NCBI GenBank assembly: GCA_007120915.1
Contig: SKMT01000322.1
Span: 1 to 5,302, forward strand
DNA from: Myxococcales bacterium
Lineage (GTDB): Bacteria; Myxococcota_A; Bradymonadia; Bradymonadales; Bradymonadaceae
DNA: 5,302 bases
Direction of reading: 5' to 3'
A model generated the notes under the pieces. The model ran no database searches, had not been told where the DNA came from, and saw nothing but the letters and a program-made list of their open reading frames with translations. The position numbers and the translations under genes were made by a program. Positions 1 through 5,229 of the stretch are shown piece by piece (position 1 is the stretch's first letter; each line of letters starts with the position of its first letter).

Positions 1-1
1 A

Positions 2-52
2 TTCGACCGGGTCGCGAGAAGAGATGACCGCTTCTGGAAGCATCCAGATTGA
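2..52 (+). CDS. Possible C-terminal tail of an unidentified protein (partial)
   Basis: Frame 2 is open from the left edge to a TGA at 50-52 and would encode the last 16 residues of a protein, FDRVARRDDRFWKHPD. The charged, aromatic tail is compatible with a real C-terminus. It would converge on rseP, with the repeat tract lying between the two stop codons. Sixteen codons are too few to identify a family, and an open stretch this short occurs often by chance in GC-rich DNA. No product is proposed. Confidence 0.2.
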   Translation, partial: FDRVARRDDRFWKHPD

Positions 53-116
53 AGCGAGCCCCCTACGAGCGCAGACCACCAGGCCTTCGCGGTTTCGCTT
101 CCTCTTCGCGACCTCT

Positions 117-314
117 TCAGCGTTTCGCGTTTAGTTCCCGCGGTCAGCGTTCACTTTCCGCGCTCCGCGCTCCGTTCCCGCGAGTTAGCGCTCAGCGTTC
201 AGCGCCTCCGCGCTCAGCGTCCCAGCGTCTCCGCGCTCAGTGTTCAGCACCTCCGCGCCCAGCGCCCAGCGCCCAGCGCCCAGCGCTCAGCACCCAGCGC
301 CAATCACCCAGCGC
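117..314 (-). repeat. Degenerate heptanucleotide tandem array abutting the rseP stop codon
   Basis: On the plus strand the tract reads as 7-base units of the types CCAGCGC, TCAGCGC/T and TCCGCGC. From 259 to 314 the phase is unbroken for eight units: four perfect CCAGCGC at 259-286, then TCAGCAC, CCAGCGC, CAATCAC and CCAGCGC. Leftwards, single extra C residues shift the phase (for example at 206, 221, 229 and 251), and the units decay towards 117. The last unit ends at 314, and the rseP stop codon occupies 315-317, so on the rseP strand the array begins immediately after the stop. A 7-base period is not a multiple of three. The proline/serine/arginine-rich open frames across it are therefore artefacts of the repeat. 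No protein gene is supported here. Confidence 0.88.
258..281 (-). other. Potential G-quadruplex in the rseP 3' UTR
   Basis: CCC runs on the plus strand at 258-260, 265-267, 272-274 and 279-281 are separated by identical AGCG loops. On the minus strand, which is the rseP transcript, this is GGG-N4-GGG-N4-GGG-N4-GGG and fits the standard G3+N1-7 quadruplex pattern. Two more GGG runs at 293-295 and 307-309 lie towards the stop codon. The motif starts 34 nt after the rseP stop. It could mark the transcript end or affect RNA stability, but its GCGC steps could also form ordinary hairpins. The sequence pattern is certain; folding and function are inference. Confidence 0.5.
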
Positions 315-2030
315 CTACTCCGTTTCGAAGATCTCGACGACGCGATACCAGTTGCGCTCGATGTCATTTTTGAAGGCATAGACCATCAGCAACAGTATCA
401 GCGCGATGCCGATGTAGGTGGCAATTTGCCGAGTTCGGAAGCTGATCGGCCCGCGCTTGATCGCCTCCAGCGCGTACATCAGCAACCGCCCGCCATCGAG
501 TACCGGGATCGGTAGCATATTGATGATCGCCAGGTTGATGCTGATCAACGCCAGCATTCTCAGGAAGGGTTCGATGCCGGCGTGGCCCGCTTCGGCGGCG
601 AGCTCGCCGATCATGATCGGGCCGCCGATGGACTCGGTGGCGATGCGGCCCTGTGCCAGGCGCACCAGCCCAACCATCATCATGTGGGTGTACTCCCAGG
701 TCTGCTCGACGCCCAGGCGGGTGGCGTAGATGAGTCGGTCGCCCAGTGGATGGTTGACCTCTTCGGGGGAGACGAAGTCGCCGAAGTTATCCCAGCCGTG
801 CTCGATGCGGTAGTGCGTCTGCTGGGTTTCATCCTTGTAGGTGAGCACCTTCGGTTTGTAGGTGACGGTGTGACGTTCGCCGGCGCGCTCGAACTCGAGT
901 TCGAAAGACGGCTCGATGTCGTAGTCTTCACCGGCCTCGTCGCGCTCGACGATCTTTTCGTTGACCTGGTTTTGGATGCGCTCGGTGAACATCGACCAGC
1001 TTGTGTAGGCGCGCCCGTCGAGCGCCACGATCTTGTCGCCTGGTTTCAGCCCCGCTTCGGATGCGGCAGTCTCTTCGTCGACGCGGGTCAGGTACATCTG
1101 GGCTTCTTCGATGCCCAGGGTGTATTCGCCGTCGACCTCATTGGGGGTGACGGTGACCCGGCGGGCGTCCTGGTGGTACAGATCGGCGTATTCGACGGGG
1201 ATTTCGGAGCGGCTGAGCACGATGAACTCCATCGGCTCGCCGCCGCTTTGCTGTACCTTCGTCTTGATCTGGTCGAATCGGTCGATGGACTCGCCGTCGA
1301 TGGCGATGACGTGGTCGAAGAAATGCAACCCGTCGCGGGCGGCGGCGCCGTCTCGGTCGGCCAGGGCAACGGTTGGCCCGTAACTGCCGAGCTGGATGCC
1401 GATCAGCCCTCGCACCTCCTGGATCAGTCCCAGAAAATCGGTGGACGTATGCTTTTCCGGGGTCACCGCGGCGCTGTGGGTTTCACCGTCGCGTTCCCAG
1501 GTGAGTGTGAGTTCACGCTCGTAGGACGCCGACAACGTGCGTTGGGCCTGATACCAGTACTGGACGCTGTCTTCGTCGATACCCGTAATCATGTCCCCGG
1601 GCTGCATGCCGATCTCGGCGGCCGGGCCGTCGGCGTGGACCTGGCCGACGATGGGCGCCGGGGTGGTCACCTGAAACAGCGCGAAGCCGAAGTAGATGAC
1701 CACCGGCAAGATCATGTTTGCCGCCGGGCCGGCCAACACGATCAGCGACCGCTGCCAGATCGGCTTGGCCATCAGGGAGCGCTTCTGCTCCTCCTCGGGC
1801 ATCGCTTCGGTGCTCTCCAGATCGGAGCCCTGCATCTGCACATACCCGCCAAGGGGCAGAATGCAGACGACGTACTCCGTCTCCTCTCCCTGGTAGCTCC
1901 AGAAGGCGGGGCCGAAGCCGATGGAGAACCGCAGCACCTTCACGTCGAAGAATTTGGCCACGATGAAATGGCCAAACTCGTGCACGAAGATCAGAACCCC
2001 GATGAGGATGACGAAGTACAAAAAGCTCAT
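315..2030 (-). CDS. rseP: RseP-type site-2 intramembrane zinc metalloprotease with probable triple PDZ region
   Basis: A 571-residue membrane protease of the S2P/M50B family. It cleaves membrane-embedded substrates, typically anti-sigma factors, after a first periplasmic cut. TM1 (about 3-24) carries the zinc motif HEFGH (17-21). A conserved GFGP follows at 38-41, and TM2 lies at about 94-120. Near the C-terminus NMLPIPVLDGG (504-514) supplies the third zinc ligand, D512, and the last TM is about 535-551. The middle has three PDZ-like units at roughly 125-195, 210-295 and 300-395, with core phrases GMQPGDMITGID, GLHFFDHVIAIDG and GLKPGDKIVALDG. Family members such as E. coli RseP have about 450 residues and two PDZ domains, so this protein is enlarged. 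I start at the ATG at 2028-2030 because MSFLYFVILIGVL is the usual family N-terminus. An in-frame ATG at 2084 would add 18 residues translated from repeat DNA. No Shine-Dalgarno is visible. It lies 78 bp after cdsA on the same strand and is probably cotranscribed. The substrate cannot be read from the sequence. Confidence 0.97.
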   Translation of the reverse strand: MSFLYFVILIGVLIFVHEFGHFIVAKFFDVKVLRFSIGFGPAFWSYQGEETEYVVCILPLGGYVQMQGSDLESTEAMPEEEQKRSLMAKPIWQRSLIVLAGPAANMILPVVIYFGFALFQVTTPAPIVGQVHADGPAAEIGMQPGDMITGIDEDSVQYWYQAQRTLSASYERELTLTWERDGETHSAAVTPEKHTSTDFLGLIQEVRGLIGIQLGSYGPTVALADRDGAAARDGLHFFDHVIAIDGESIDRFDQIKTKVQQSGGEPMEFIVLSRSEIPVEYADLYHQDARRVTVTPNEVDGEYTLGIEEAQMYLTRVDEETAASEAGLKPGDKIVALDGRAYTSWSMFTERIQNQVNEKIVERDEAGEDYDIEPSFELEFERAGERHTVTYKPKVLTYKDETQQTHYRIEHGWDNFGDFVSPEEVNHPLGDRLIYATRLGVEQTWEYTHMMMVGLVRLAQGRIATESIGGPIMIGELAAEAGHAGIEPFLRMLALISINLAIINMLPIPVLDGGRLLMYALEAIKRGPISFRTRQIATYIGIALILLLMVYAFKNDIERNWYRVVEIFETE

Positions 2031-2108
2031 TAGTGCCGATGTGTCGTATGTCTCGGGGCGTGGGTCGTGGGTCGTGAGACCCAAGACTTAAGTCCCAGGA
2101 AGCAAGAC
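2031..2108 (-). repeat. cdsA-rseP spacer built of degenerate heptamers
   Basis: Read on the minus strand from the base after the cdsA stop, the 78-bp spacer divides into eleven 7-base units plus one A before the rseP ATG. The units are GTCTTGC, TTCCTGG, GACTTAA, GTCTTGG, GTCTCAC, GACCCAC, GACCCAC, GCCCCGA, GACATAC, GACACAT and CGGCACT. Nine of the eleven begin with G-N-C, and GACCCAC is perfectly repeated. This is the same period as the arrays after rseP and galU, with a different sequence. It leaves no room for a recognisable ribosome binding site for rseP. Confidence 0.65.
2068..2083. other. Small inverted repeat (hairpin) in the cdsA-rseP spacer
   Basis: TGGGTC (2068-2073), loop GTGA and GACCCA (2078-2083) form a perfect 6-bp stem. 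Next to it lies a 10-bp palindrome, GACTTAAGTC, at 2085-2094. Neither is followed by a T-run on the minus strand, so this is not a convincing intrinsic terminator. It may attenuate or process the cdsA-rseP transcript, or be a by-product of the heptamer repeats. Confidence 0.4.
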
Positions 2109-2945
2109 CTACACCCCGTAGAGAGCAAAATAGTAGACCCAGGGGGCTGCGAAGAACAACGCGTCGATGCGATCGAGGATTCCCCCGTGACCGTAGATGA
2201 TCGTGCCGCTGTCGTCGACATCGTGGGCTCGTTTGATCAGACTTTCGGCCAGATCACCGGTCTGTCCCAGAATGTTGGCCGGTATCGCCAGCGCCAGCAC
2301 CTGCCAGACCGCCATCGGCTCCCACAGTTCGGGAAACAGGTAGGCAAAGAGGGCGTTGAACCCGAAGGCGACGGCAATCGTGGCTGTGAGCCCACCGACG
2401 GCGCCCTCGATCGATTTGTTGGGGCTGACTGATTCGTACAGCTTGTGCTTGCCCAGCGCATTGCCCGCGAAGTAGGCGCCGGTGTCCGACCCCCAGACAA
2501 GCCCCAGGACCATAAACACCCACATCCAGCCGGCATCGCCCAGGTCGCGGTTGAGCATCGCCACAAAGCTGAGCAGCAGCCCGGCGTATACCATCGCCGT
2601 GATGGTGGAGCCGATATAGTGGGTCACACGTTCCTGGTCGCGATACCAGAACAGATAGAACAGCAAGGTCAGTATCGTCGCTGCCACCACGGCGGGCACG
2701 AAGAATTCGTCGGCCCAGTACAGCACCGCCATCAATCCCAGCCCGGCGACGACCGCGAAGATGCGTCCCGCAGGGTGTTCTTCGGCGAAGGTGATGCCGC
2801 AGAACTCCCAGATGGAGACGGCGCCGGCGGCGAACACCAGCAGCCAGAAGCCCCAGTGAGGTGCATAAATAACCAGCGCCGCCAGAAGTGGCAGGGCGAC
2901 GATGGCGGTGATGACGCGAGGGATGAGATCCGATTTGGTGGCCAT
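2109..2945 (-). CDS. cdsA: Phosphatidate cytidylyltransferase (CDP-diacylglycerol synthase)
   Basis: A 278-residue polytopic inner-membrane enzyme that condenses phosphatidic acid with CTP to give CDP-diacylglycerol, the branch-point precursor of bacterial phospholipids. Hydrophobic segments lie at about 11-27, 30-46, 62-76, 82-99, 113-130, 140-152, 184-204 and 212-226. The conserved loop WGSDTGAYFAG (151-161) and SPNKSIEG (174-181, usually SPxKTxEG) are present. The C-terminal family signature spans 235-261: SLIKR (235-239), then HGG (253-255), DR (258-259) and D261. Two signature positions depart from the usual pattern: the expected KD is DD (244-245), and the expected P/G before xHGG is Y251. 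The length is normal and the frame intact, so I expect an active enzyme. The ATG at 2943-2945 gives the standard N-terminus (LIPRVITAIV). The Shine-Dalgarno is at most a weak GAG. It lies 58 bp after the J-domain gene and upstream of rseP. The usual neighbours uppS and dxr are absent from this window. Confidence 0.96.
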   Translation of the reverse strand: MATKSDLIPRVITAIVALPLLAALVIYAPHWGFWLLVFAAGAVSIWEFCGITFAEEHPAGRIFAVVAGLGLMAVLYWADEFFVPAVVAATILTLLFYLFWYRDQERVTHYIGSTITAMVYAGLLLSFVAMLNRDLGDAGWMWVFMVLGLVWGSDTGAYFAGNALGKHKLYESVSPNKSIEGAVGGLTATIAVAFGFNALFAYLFPELWEPMAVWQVLALAIPANILGQTGDLAESLIKRAHDVDDSGTIIYGHGGILDRIDALFFAAPWVYYFALYGV

Positions 2946-3003
2946 ACTACTCGGGGGCGCGCGGTGGACTGTGCAACAGGGACGGGGTTGGGACTTCGGG
3001 TCG

Positions 3004-3882
3004 TTACGACTTCAACTCGTCGATTTTGTCCTGGATTGCCTGATTGTCCGGTTCCATGCTGGCGGCGAACTGAAGGTTCTGAACAGCTCCGGAGGTGTCG
3101 CCGGTGGCCAGATCGGACTGGGCCATCTTCAGAAAGCGGCGGCCCTTGTCGGTGTTGGCCAGCTCGTCGAGGGAGCTGGGGCCCTGGTCGGAGCCGCCGG
3201 CCTCATCGGTGTCCAGCCGCAACTGACCGGCTGCCAGTGCCTTGTCGTATTTTTTTCGCAGCCGCCGGTCGCTGACCACGCCGTAGGCTTCGGTCATCAG
3301 CTTGTACAACCTGTTGACCCGGTCGTACAGTTTCTGACCCCACTTCTTGTCGCGATGGCGGCTGTAGCGGTCGGGGTGGTAGCGCATGCTCAGCTTGTCG
3401 AAGGCTTTGACCAGCTTGTGGTGCGGCGCTCCGTCCTCGACACCCAGAATTCGGTAGTAGGACTGTTCGTCGGAGGCGGCGAGCCGTTTTTTGACCTCTT
3501 TGTAGAAAGCGCGCCACCGGTCGCGGTCATCGTCGTCGGTTTGGCTGGTGGTCATCGCCTTCAGCGCGTTGCGCAACACCGGGCCGGGCACCGGATATTT
3601 CAGCGCCCGGTCGAAGGGGCCGCTCTTGGGCGGAGCGTCCGGGGTCAGAAGCAACACCGGCACGTCGGGAAGCTGTTGCTGAAGATCGGTCAGCAACTGT
3701 TTGGCTCCACCATCGGCCAACTCGGCGTGGACGATGGCGCCGGCCAGATTGCGCCCGGCGACCTTCTTGGCCGTCCCCATACCGTTTTTGGTGGCAACTG
3801 GCTTGTACTGCTCACCCGGCAGCTCGGCGAGCAGCTTCTTGAGCATCGGAACATCTCCACAGGCCACGAGTATCTGTTTCAT
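3004..3882 (-). CDS. Pseudo-receiver / J-domain / TPR-like cochaperone
   Basis: A 292-residue soluble protein with three parts. Residues 1-112 resemble a response-regulator receiver: an MKQILVACGD first strand, a fourth strand VPVLLLTPD with the usual Thr (T80), and an LKYP motif (94-97) like the conserved Lys-Pro. The phosphoacceptor strand reads AIVHAEL, with no Asp where it is expected, so phosphorylation is unlikely. After a charged linker, residues 141-214 form a J-domain with YHPDR (168-172); its HPD stimulates Hsp70 ATPase. There is no G/F region or zinc finger, so it is a class C J-protein. Residues 246-280 (FLKMAQSDLATGD, AASMEPDN) look like one TPR helical pair. It is probably an adaptor delivering clients to DnaK; the partner is unknown. 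The ATG at 3880-3882 is the first possible in-frame start, since an in-frame TGA lies a few codons upstream, but it has no Shine-Dalgarno. It is first gene of the cdsA-rseP unit and divergent from galU. Confidence 0.88.
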   Translation of the reverse strand: MKQILVACGDVPMLKKLLAELPGEQYKPVATKNGMGTAKKVAGRNLAGAIVHAELADGGAKQLLTDLQQQLPDVPVLLLTPDAPPKSGPFDRALKYPVPGPVLRNALKAMTTSQTDDDDRDRWRAFYKEVKKRLAASDEQSYYRILGVEDGAPHHKLVKAFDKLSMRYHPDRYSRHRDKKWGQKLYDRVNRLYKLMTEAYGVVSDRRLRKKYDKALAAGQLRLDTDEAGGSDQGPSSLDELANTDKGRRFLKMAQSDLATGDTSGAVQNLQFAASMEPDNQAIQDKIDELKS

Positions 3883-3916
3883 CGGTCGTCGGGGGATTCA
3901 GTCGGTTTGGCGACAT
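3812..3916 (-). CDS. Possible 34-codon leader ORF overlapping the J-domain gene start
   Basis: An ATG at 3914-3916 is preceded on the minus strand by a perfect AGGAG (plus-strand CTCCT, 3925-3929) with 8-nt spacing, the best initiation signal on this side of the divergent region. The ORF (MSPNRLNPPTTDETDTRG...) runs 34 codons to a stop at 3812-3814. It covers the J-domain gene's ATG in another frame. The peptide resembles nothing I know. It could couple translation to the downstream gene, which lacks its own Shine-Dalgarno, or it could be chance. Confidence 0.25.
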   Translation of the reverse strand: MSPNRLNPPTTDETDTRGLWRCSDAQEAARRAAG

Positions 3917-3923
3917 CTGTCGC
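3910..3923. promoter_or_regulatory. 14-bp palindrome upstream of the J-domain gene
   Basis: GCGACA-TC-TGTCGC is a perfect 6+2+6 inverted repeat, 27 bp upstream of the J-domain gene ATG. It could be an operator for a dimeric regulator. As RNA it can form a 5-bp hairpin with a 4-nt loop, which would partly sequester the ATG of the leader ORF lying inside it. No matching regulator is visible in the window. Confidence 0.4.
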
Positions 3924-3982
3924 ACTCCTGATCTCGTCGTTTCTGAGTACCGCATTTGTGAAATGTTGGAAAGTCGGTGCAG

Positions 3983-4010
3983 TTGACTCCACGGTGTGCC
4001 GAACCATAAT
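3983..4010 (+). promoter_or_regulatory. Sigma70-type promoter for galU
   Basis: A -35 box TTGACT (3983-3988, 5/6 to TTGACA) and a -10 box CATAAT (4005-4010, 5/6 to TATAAT) are separated by 16 bp. Transcription would start near 4017, giving a leader of about 40 nt before the galU ATG. It is the only clear promoter-like pair in the divergent region and points at galU. Confidence 0.7.
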
Positions 4011-4045
4011 CCGGCAACGCATCGCCCATCTCGCGATCCCGCAAC

Positions 4046-4050
4046 AGGAG
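4046..4050 (+). promoter_or_regulatory. Ribosome binding site of galU
   Basis: AGGAG lies 7 nt before the ATG at 4058-4060. It fixes the galU start, and it contrasts with the three minus-strand genes, which lack a recognisable Shine-Dalgarno. Confidence 0.85.
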
Positions 4051-4057
4051 CTGACCC

Positions 4058-4975
4058 ATGAAAGCACGCGACCCGAAGGCCAACCACAAACCGGTGCGCA
4101 AGGCTGTGATTCCCGTGGCCGGGTTCGGCACTCGTCTGTTGCCGGTGACCAAGTCGGTGCCCAAGGAGCTGTTGCCCGTGGTCGATGTGCCGGCGATTCA
4201 GGTGGTCGTCGAGGAGTGTGTCAACGCCGGGATCGAGGAGGTCATCTTCATTACCGGCCGCGGCAAAGGGGGCATCGAAGACCACTTCGACTTCAACTTT
4301 GAGCTCGAAAAGATCCTGGAGCAGCGCGGCAAGACCGAGGAGTTGAAGCGAGTGCGCGCGATCAGCGAGTTGATCCGCACCATCGCCGTGCGTCAGAAAA
4401 AGCCGCTGGGGCTGGGCCACGCCGTACTCTGTGCCAGGGACGTCGTCGAGGACGAGCCGTTCATGGTGGTGCTTCCCGACGATCTGATCAGCTCCCAGCC
4501 CTCGGTGACCACCCAGCTTATCGAGGTATACGAAAAGTACGGACAGGGCGTGGTCAGCCTGATGCCGGTGCCCGAAGAAGAGGTGTCGAGCTACGGCATC
4601 GTCACCGGCGAAAACTGGGCCCCCTCGCTTCACCGGGTGCGCACCATCGTCGAGAAGCCGGAGGCCGGCATCGCCCCGTCAAACCTGGCGGTGATCGGGC
4701 GCTATCTGCTACCCCCGGAGATCTTCGATTACCTCGAGGGATTGGAGCCCGACGAGTCGGGGGAAGTCCAGTTGACCGACGGGCTGTCACTGCTGGCAAA
4801 GGAGCGCGCACTGGTGGGCTACGAGTTTACCGGAAGGCGCCACGACATCGGCGACAAGCTCGGCTTCTTGACGGCCAACATCTCCTATGCGCTCAATCGC
4901 GACGATCTGGGGCCGAAGGTGCTGAAGTACATGCGGCGCAAGATCAAAGAGGTCGACGAGCCGGACGAGCCGTAG
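4058..4975 (+). CDS. galU: UTP--glucose-1-phosphate uridylyltransferase
   Basis: A 305-residue cytosolic nucleotidyltransferase that makes UDP-glucose from UTP and glucose-1-phosphate for surface polysaccharides and glycolipids. The length is typical. The nucleotide-binding motif AGFGTRLLPVTK (21-32) is followed by PKE (35-37). LGLGHAV (117-123), the metal/nucleotide-binding LPDD (139-142), VEKP (198-201) with its conserved lysine, GRY (214-216), EVQLTD (236-241) and GRRHDIGDKLGF (259-270) are all present, so the enzyme should be active. The acidic, proline-containing tail DEPDEP is dispensable-looking. Start choice is supported by AGGAG and by the normal distance to the AGFGTR motif. It has its own promoter-like sequence and is divergent from the J-domain/cdsA/rseP unit. 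No intrinsic terminator follows; the 3' side passes directly into tandem repeats. Confidence 0.97.
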   Translation: MKARDPKANHKPVRKAVIPVAGFGTRLLPVTKSVPKELLPVVDVPAIQVVVEECVNAGIEEVIFITGRGKGGIEDHFDFNFELEKILEQRGKTEELKRVRAISELIRTIAVRQKKPLGLGHAVLCARDVVEDEPFMVVLPDDLISSQPSVTTQLIEVYEKYGQGVVSLMPVPEEEVSSYGIVTGENWAPSLHRVRTIVEKPEAGIAPSNLAVIGRYLLPPEIFDYLEGLEPDESGEVQLTDGLSLLAKERALVGYEFTGRRHDIGDKLGFLTANISYALNRDDLGPKVLKYMRRKIKEVDEPDEP

Positions 4976-4986
4976 GCTCGCAGGTG

Positions 4987-5042
4987 TTGGTTATTGGTTA
5001 TTGGTTGTTGGTTGTTGGTTATTGGTTATTGGTTGTTGGTTG
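4987..5042 (+). repeat. Eight perfect TTGGTTR heptamers downstream of galU
   Basis: The 7-base unit TTGGTTR occurs eight times without interruption, 11 bp after the galU stop. The variable last base runs A, A, G, G, A, A, G, G, so the array is also a perfect duplication of a 28-bp unit. GG pairs recur every 7 bases on the plus strand, which would allow two-tetrad G-quadruplexes. The perfect copies suggest recent expansion. Confidence 0.95.
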
Positions 5043-5126
5043 TTGGGGATGACCGTGGGGAAGCGGACGAGGGCATGATGGCGCCCCTGAAATTTTTAGA
5101 TCCTTTAATAGGCGGAGGTCCGGGCA
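5038..5126 (+). repeat. 89-bp direct repeat, copy A
   Basis: The stretch from GGTTGTTGGGG to CCGGGCA is repeated at 5141-5229, exactly 103 bp away, with 6 mismatches in 89 positions by eye. It has an AT-rich core (AAATTTTTAGATCC then TTTAATAGGCGG) unlike the GC-rich surroundings. The first five bases overlap the end of the TTGGTTR array. Copy A contains the same ATGATG start-like sequence as copy B. Confidence 0.92.
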
Positions 5127-5155
5127 GCCTCTCGGTTATGGGTTGTTGGGGCTGA
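5075..5155 (+). pseudogene. Abortive duplicate of the downstream gene start
   Basis: In copy A, ATGATG opens a frame encoding MMAPLKFLDPLIGGGPG, nearly identical to the first residues of the frame in copy B. After the repeat ends it runs through SLSVMGCWG to a TGA at 5153-5155, for 26 codons in total. The two copies differ by one silent change (GCG/GCA) and one Pro/Ser change. It could be a duplicated, non-functional gene start, a small leader ORF, or a by-product of a noncoding repeat. Confidence 0.3.
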
Positions 5156-5229
5156 CCCTTGCGAAGCGGACGAGGGCATGATGGCACCCCTGAAATTTTT
5201 AGATCCTTTAATAGGCGGAGGTTCGGGCA
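5141..5229 (+). repeat. 89-bp direct repeat, copy B
   Basis: Second copy of the repeat at 5038-5126. It is preceded by GGTTATGGGTTGTT, which looks like a decayed remnant of the TTGGTTR array, so the duplicated unit may have included some heptamers. Its right end runs into the putative secreted-protein gene start. Confidence 0.92.

Noticed and set aside
49..515. Plus-strand open frames rich in Ser, Pro, Arg and Gln across 49-515
   Set aside because: They are translations of the heptamer array and the antisense of the rseP 3' end. They share low-complexity repeats in two frames, as expected from a 7-bp period.
582..2033. Long plus-strand open frame of 483 codons opposite rseP
   Set aside because: It is antisense to a well-supported RseP with intact motifs. 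The open frame is a by-product of GC-rich codon use.
2068..2094. Hairpin as a rho-independent terminator after cdsA
   Set aside because: The stem is short and lacks a following T-run on the minus strand, and rseP continues in the same direction.
3944..3972. Minus-strand promoter TTTCCA-N17-TACTCA for the J-domain gene
   Set aside because: The spacing is right, but the -10 box matches TATAAT poorly. A promoter must exist nearby, but this one is not convincing.
2902..4302. 466-codon plus-strand frame spanning the J-domain gene, the divergent region and the start of galU
   Set aside because: It runs antisense to the J-domain protein, crosses the galU promoter and overlaps galU in the wrong frame. 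It has no recognisable domain.
5081..5212. Promoter using TTTAAT in the AT-rich core of the 89-bp repeats
   Set aside because: TTTAAT is close to a -10 box, but no acceptable -35 lies 16-18 bp upstream in either copy.
4987..5229. CRISPR array
   Set aside because: The heptamers have no spacers, and the 89-bp units occur only twice with a spacer of about 14 bp. No cas genes are present.
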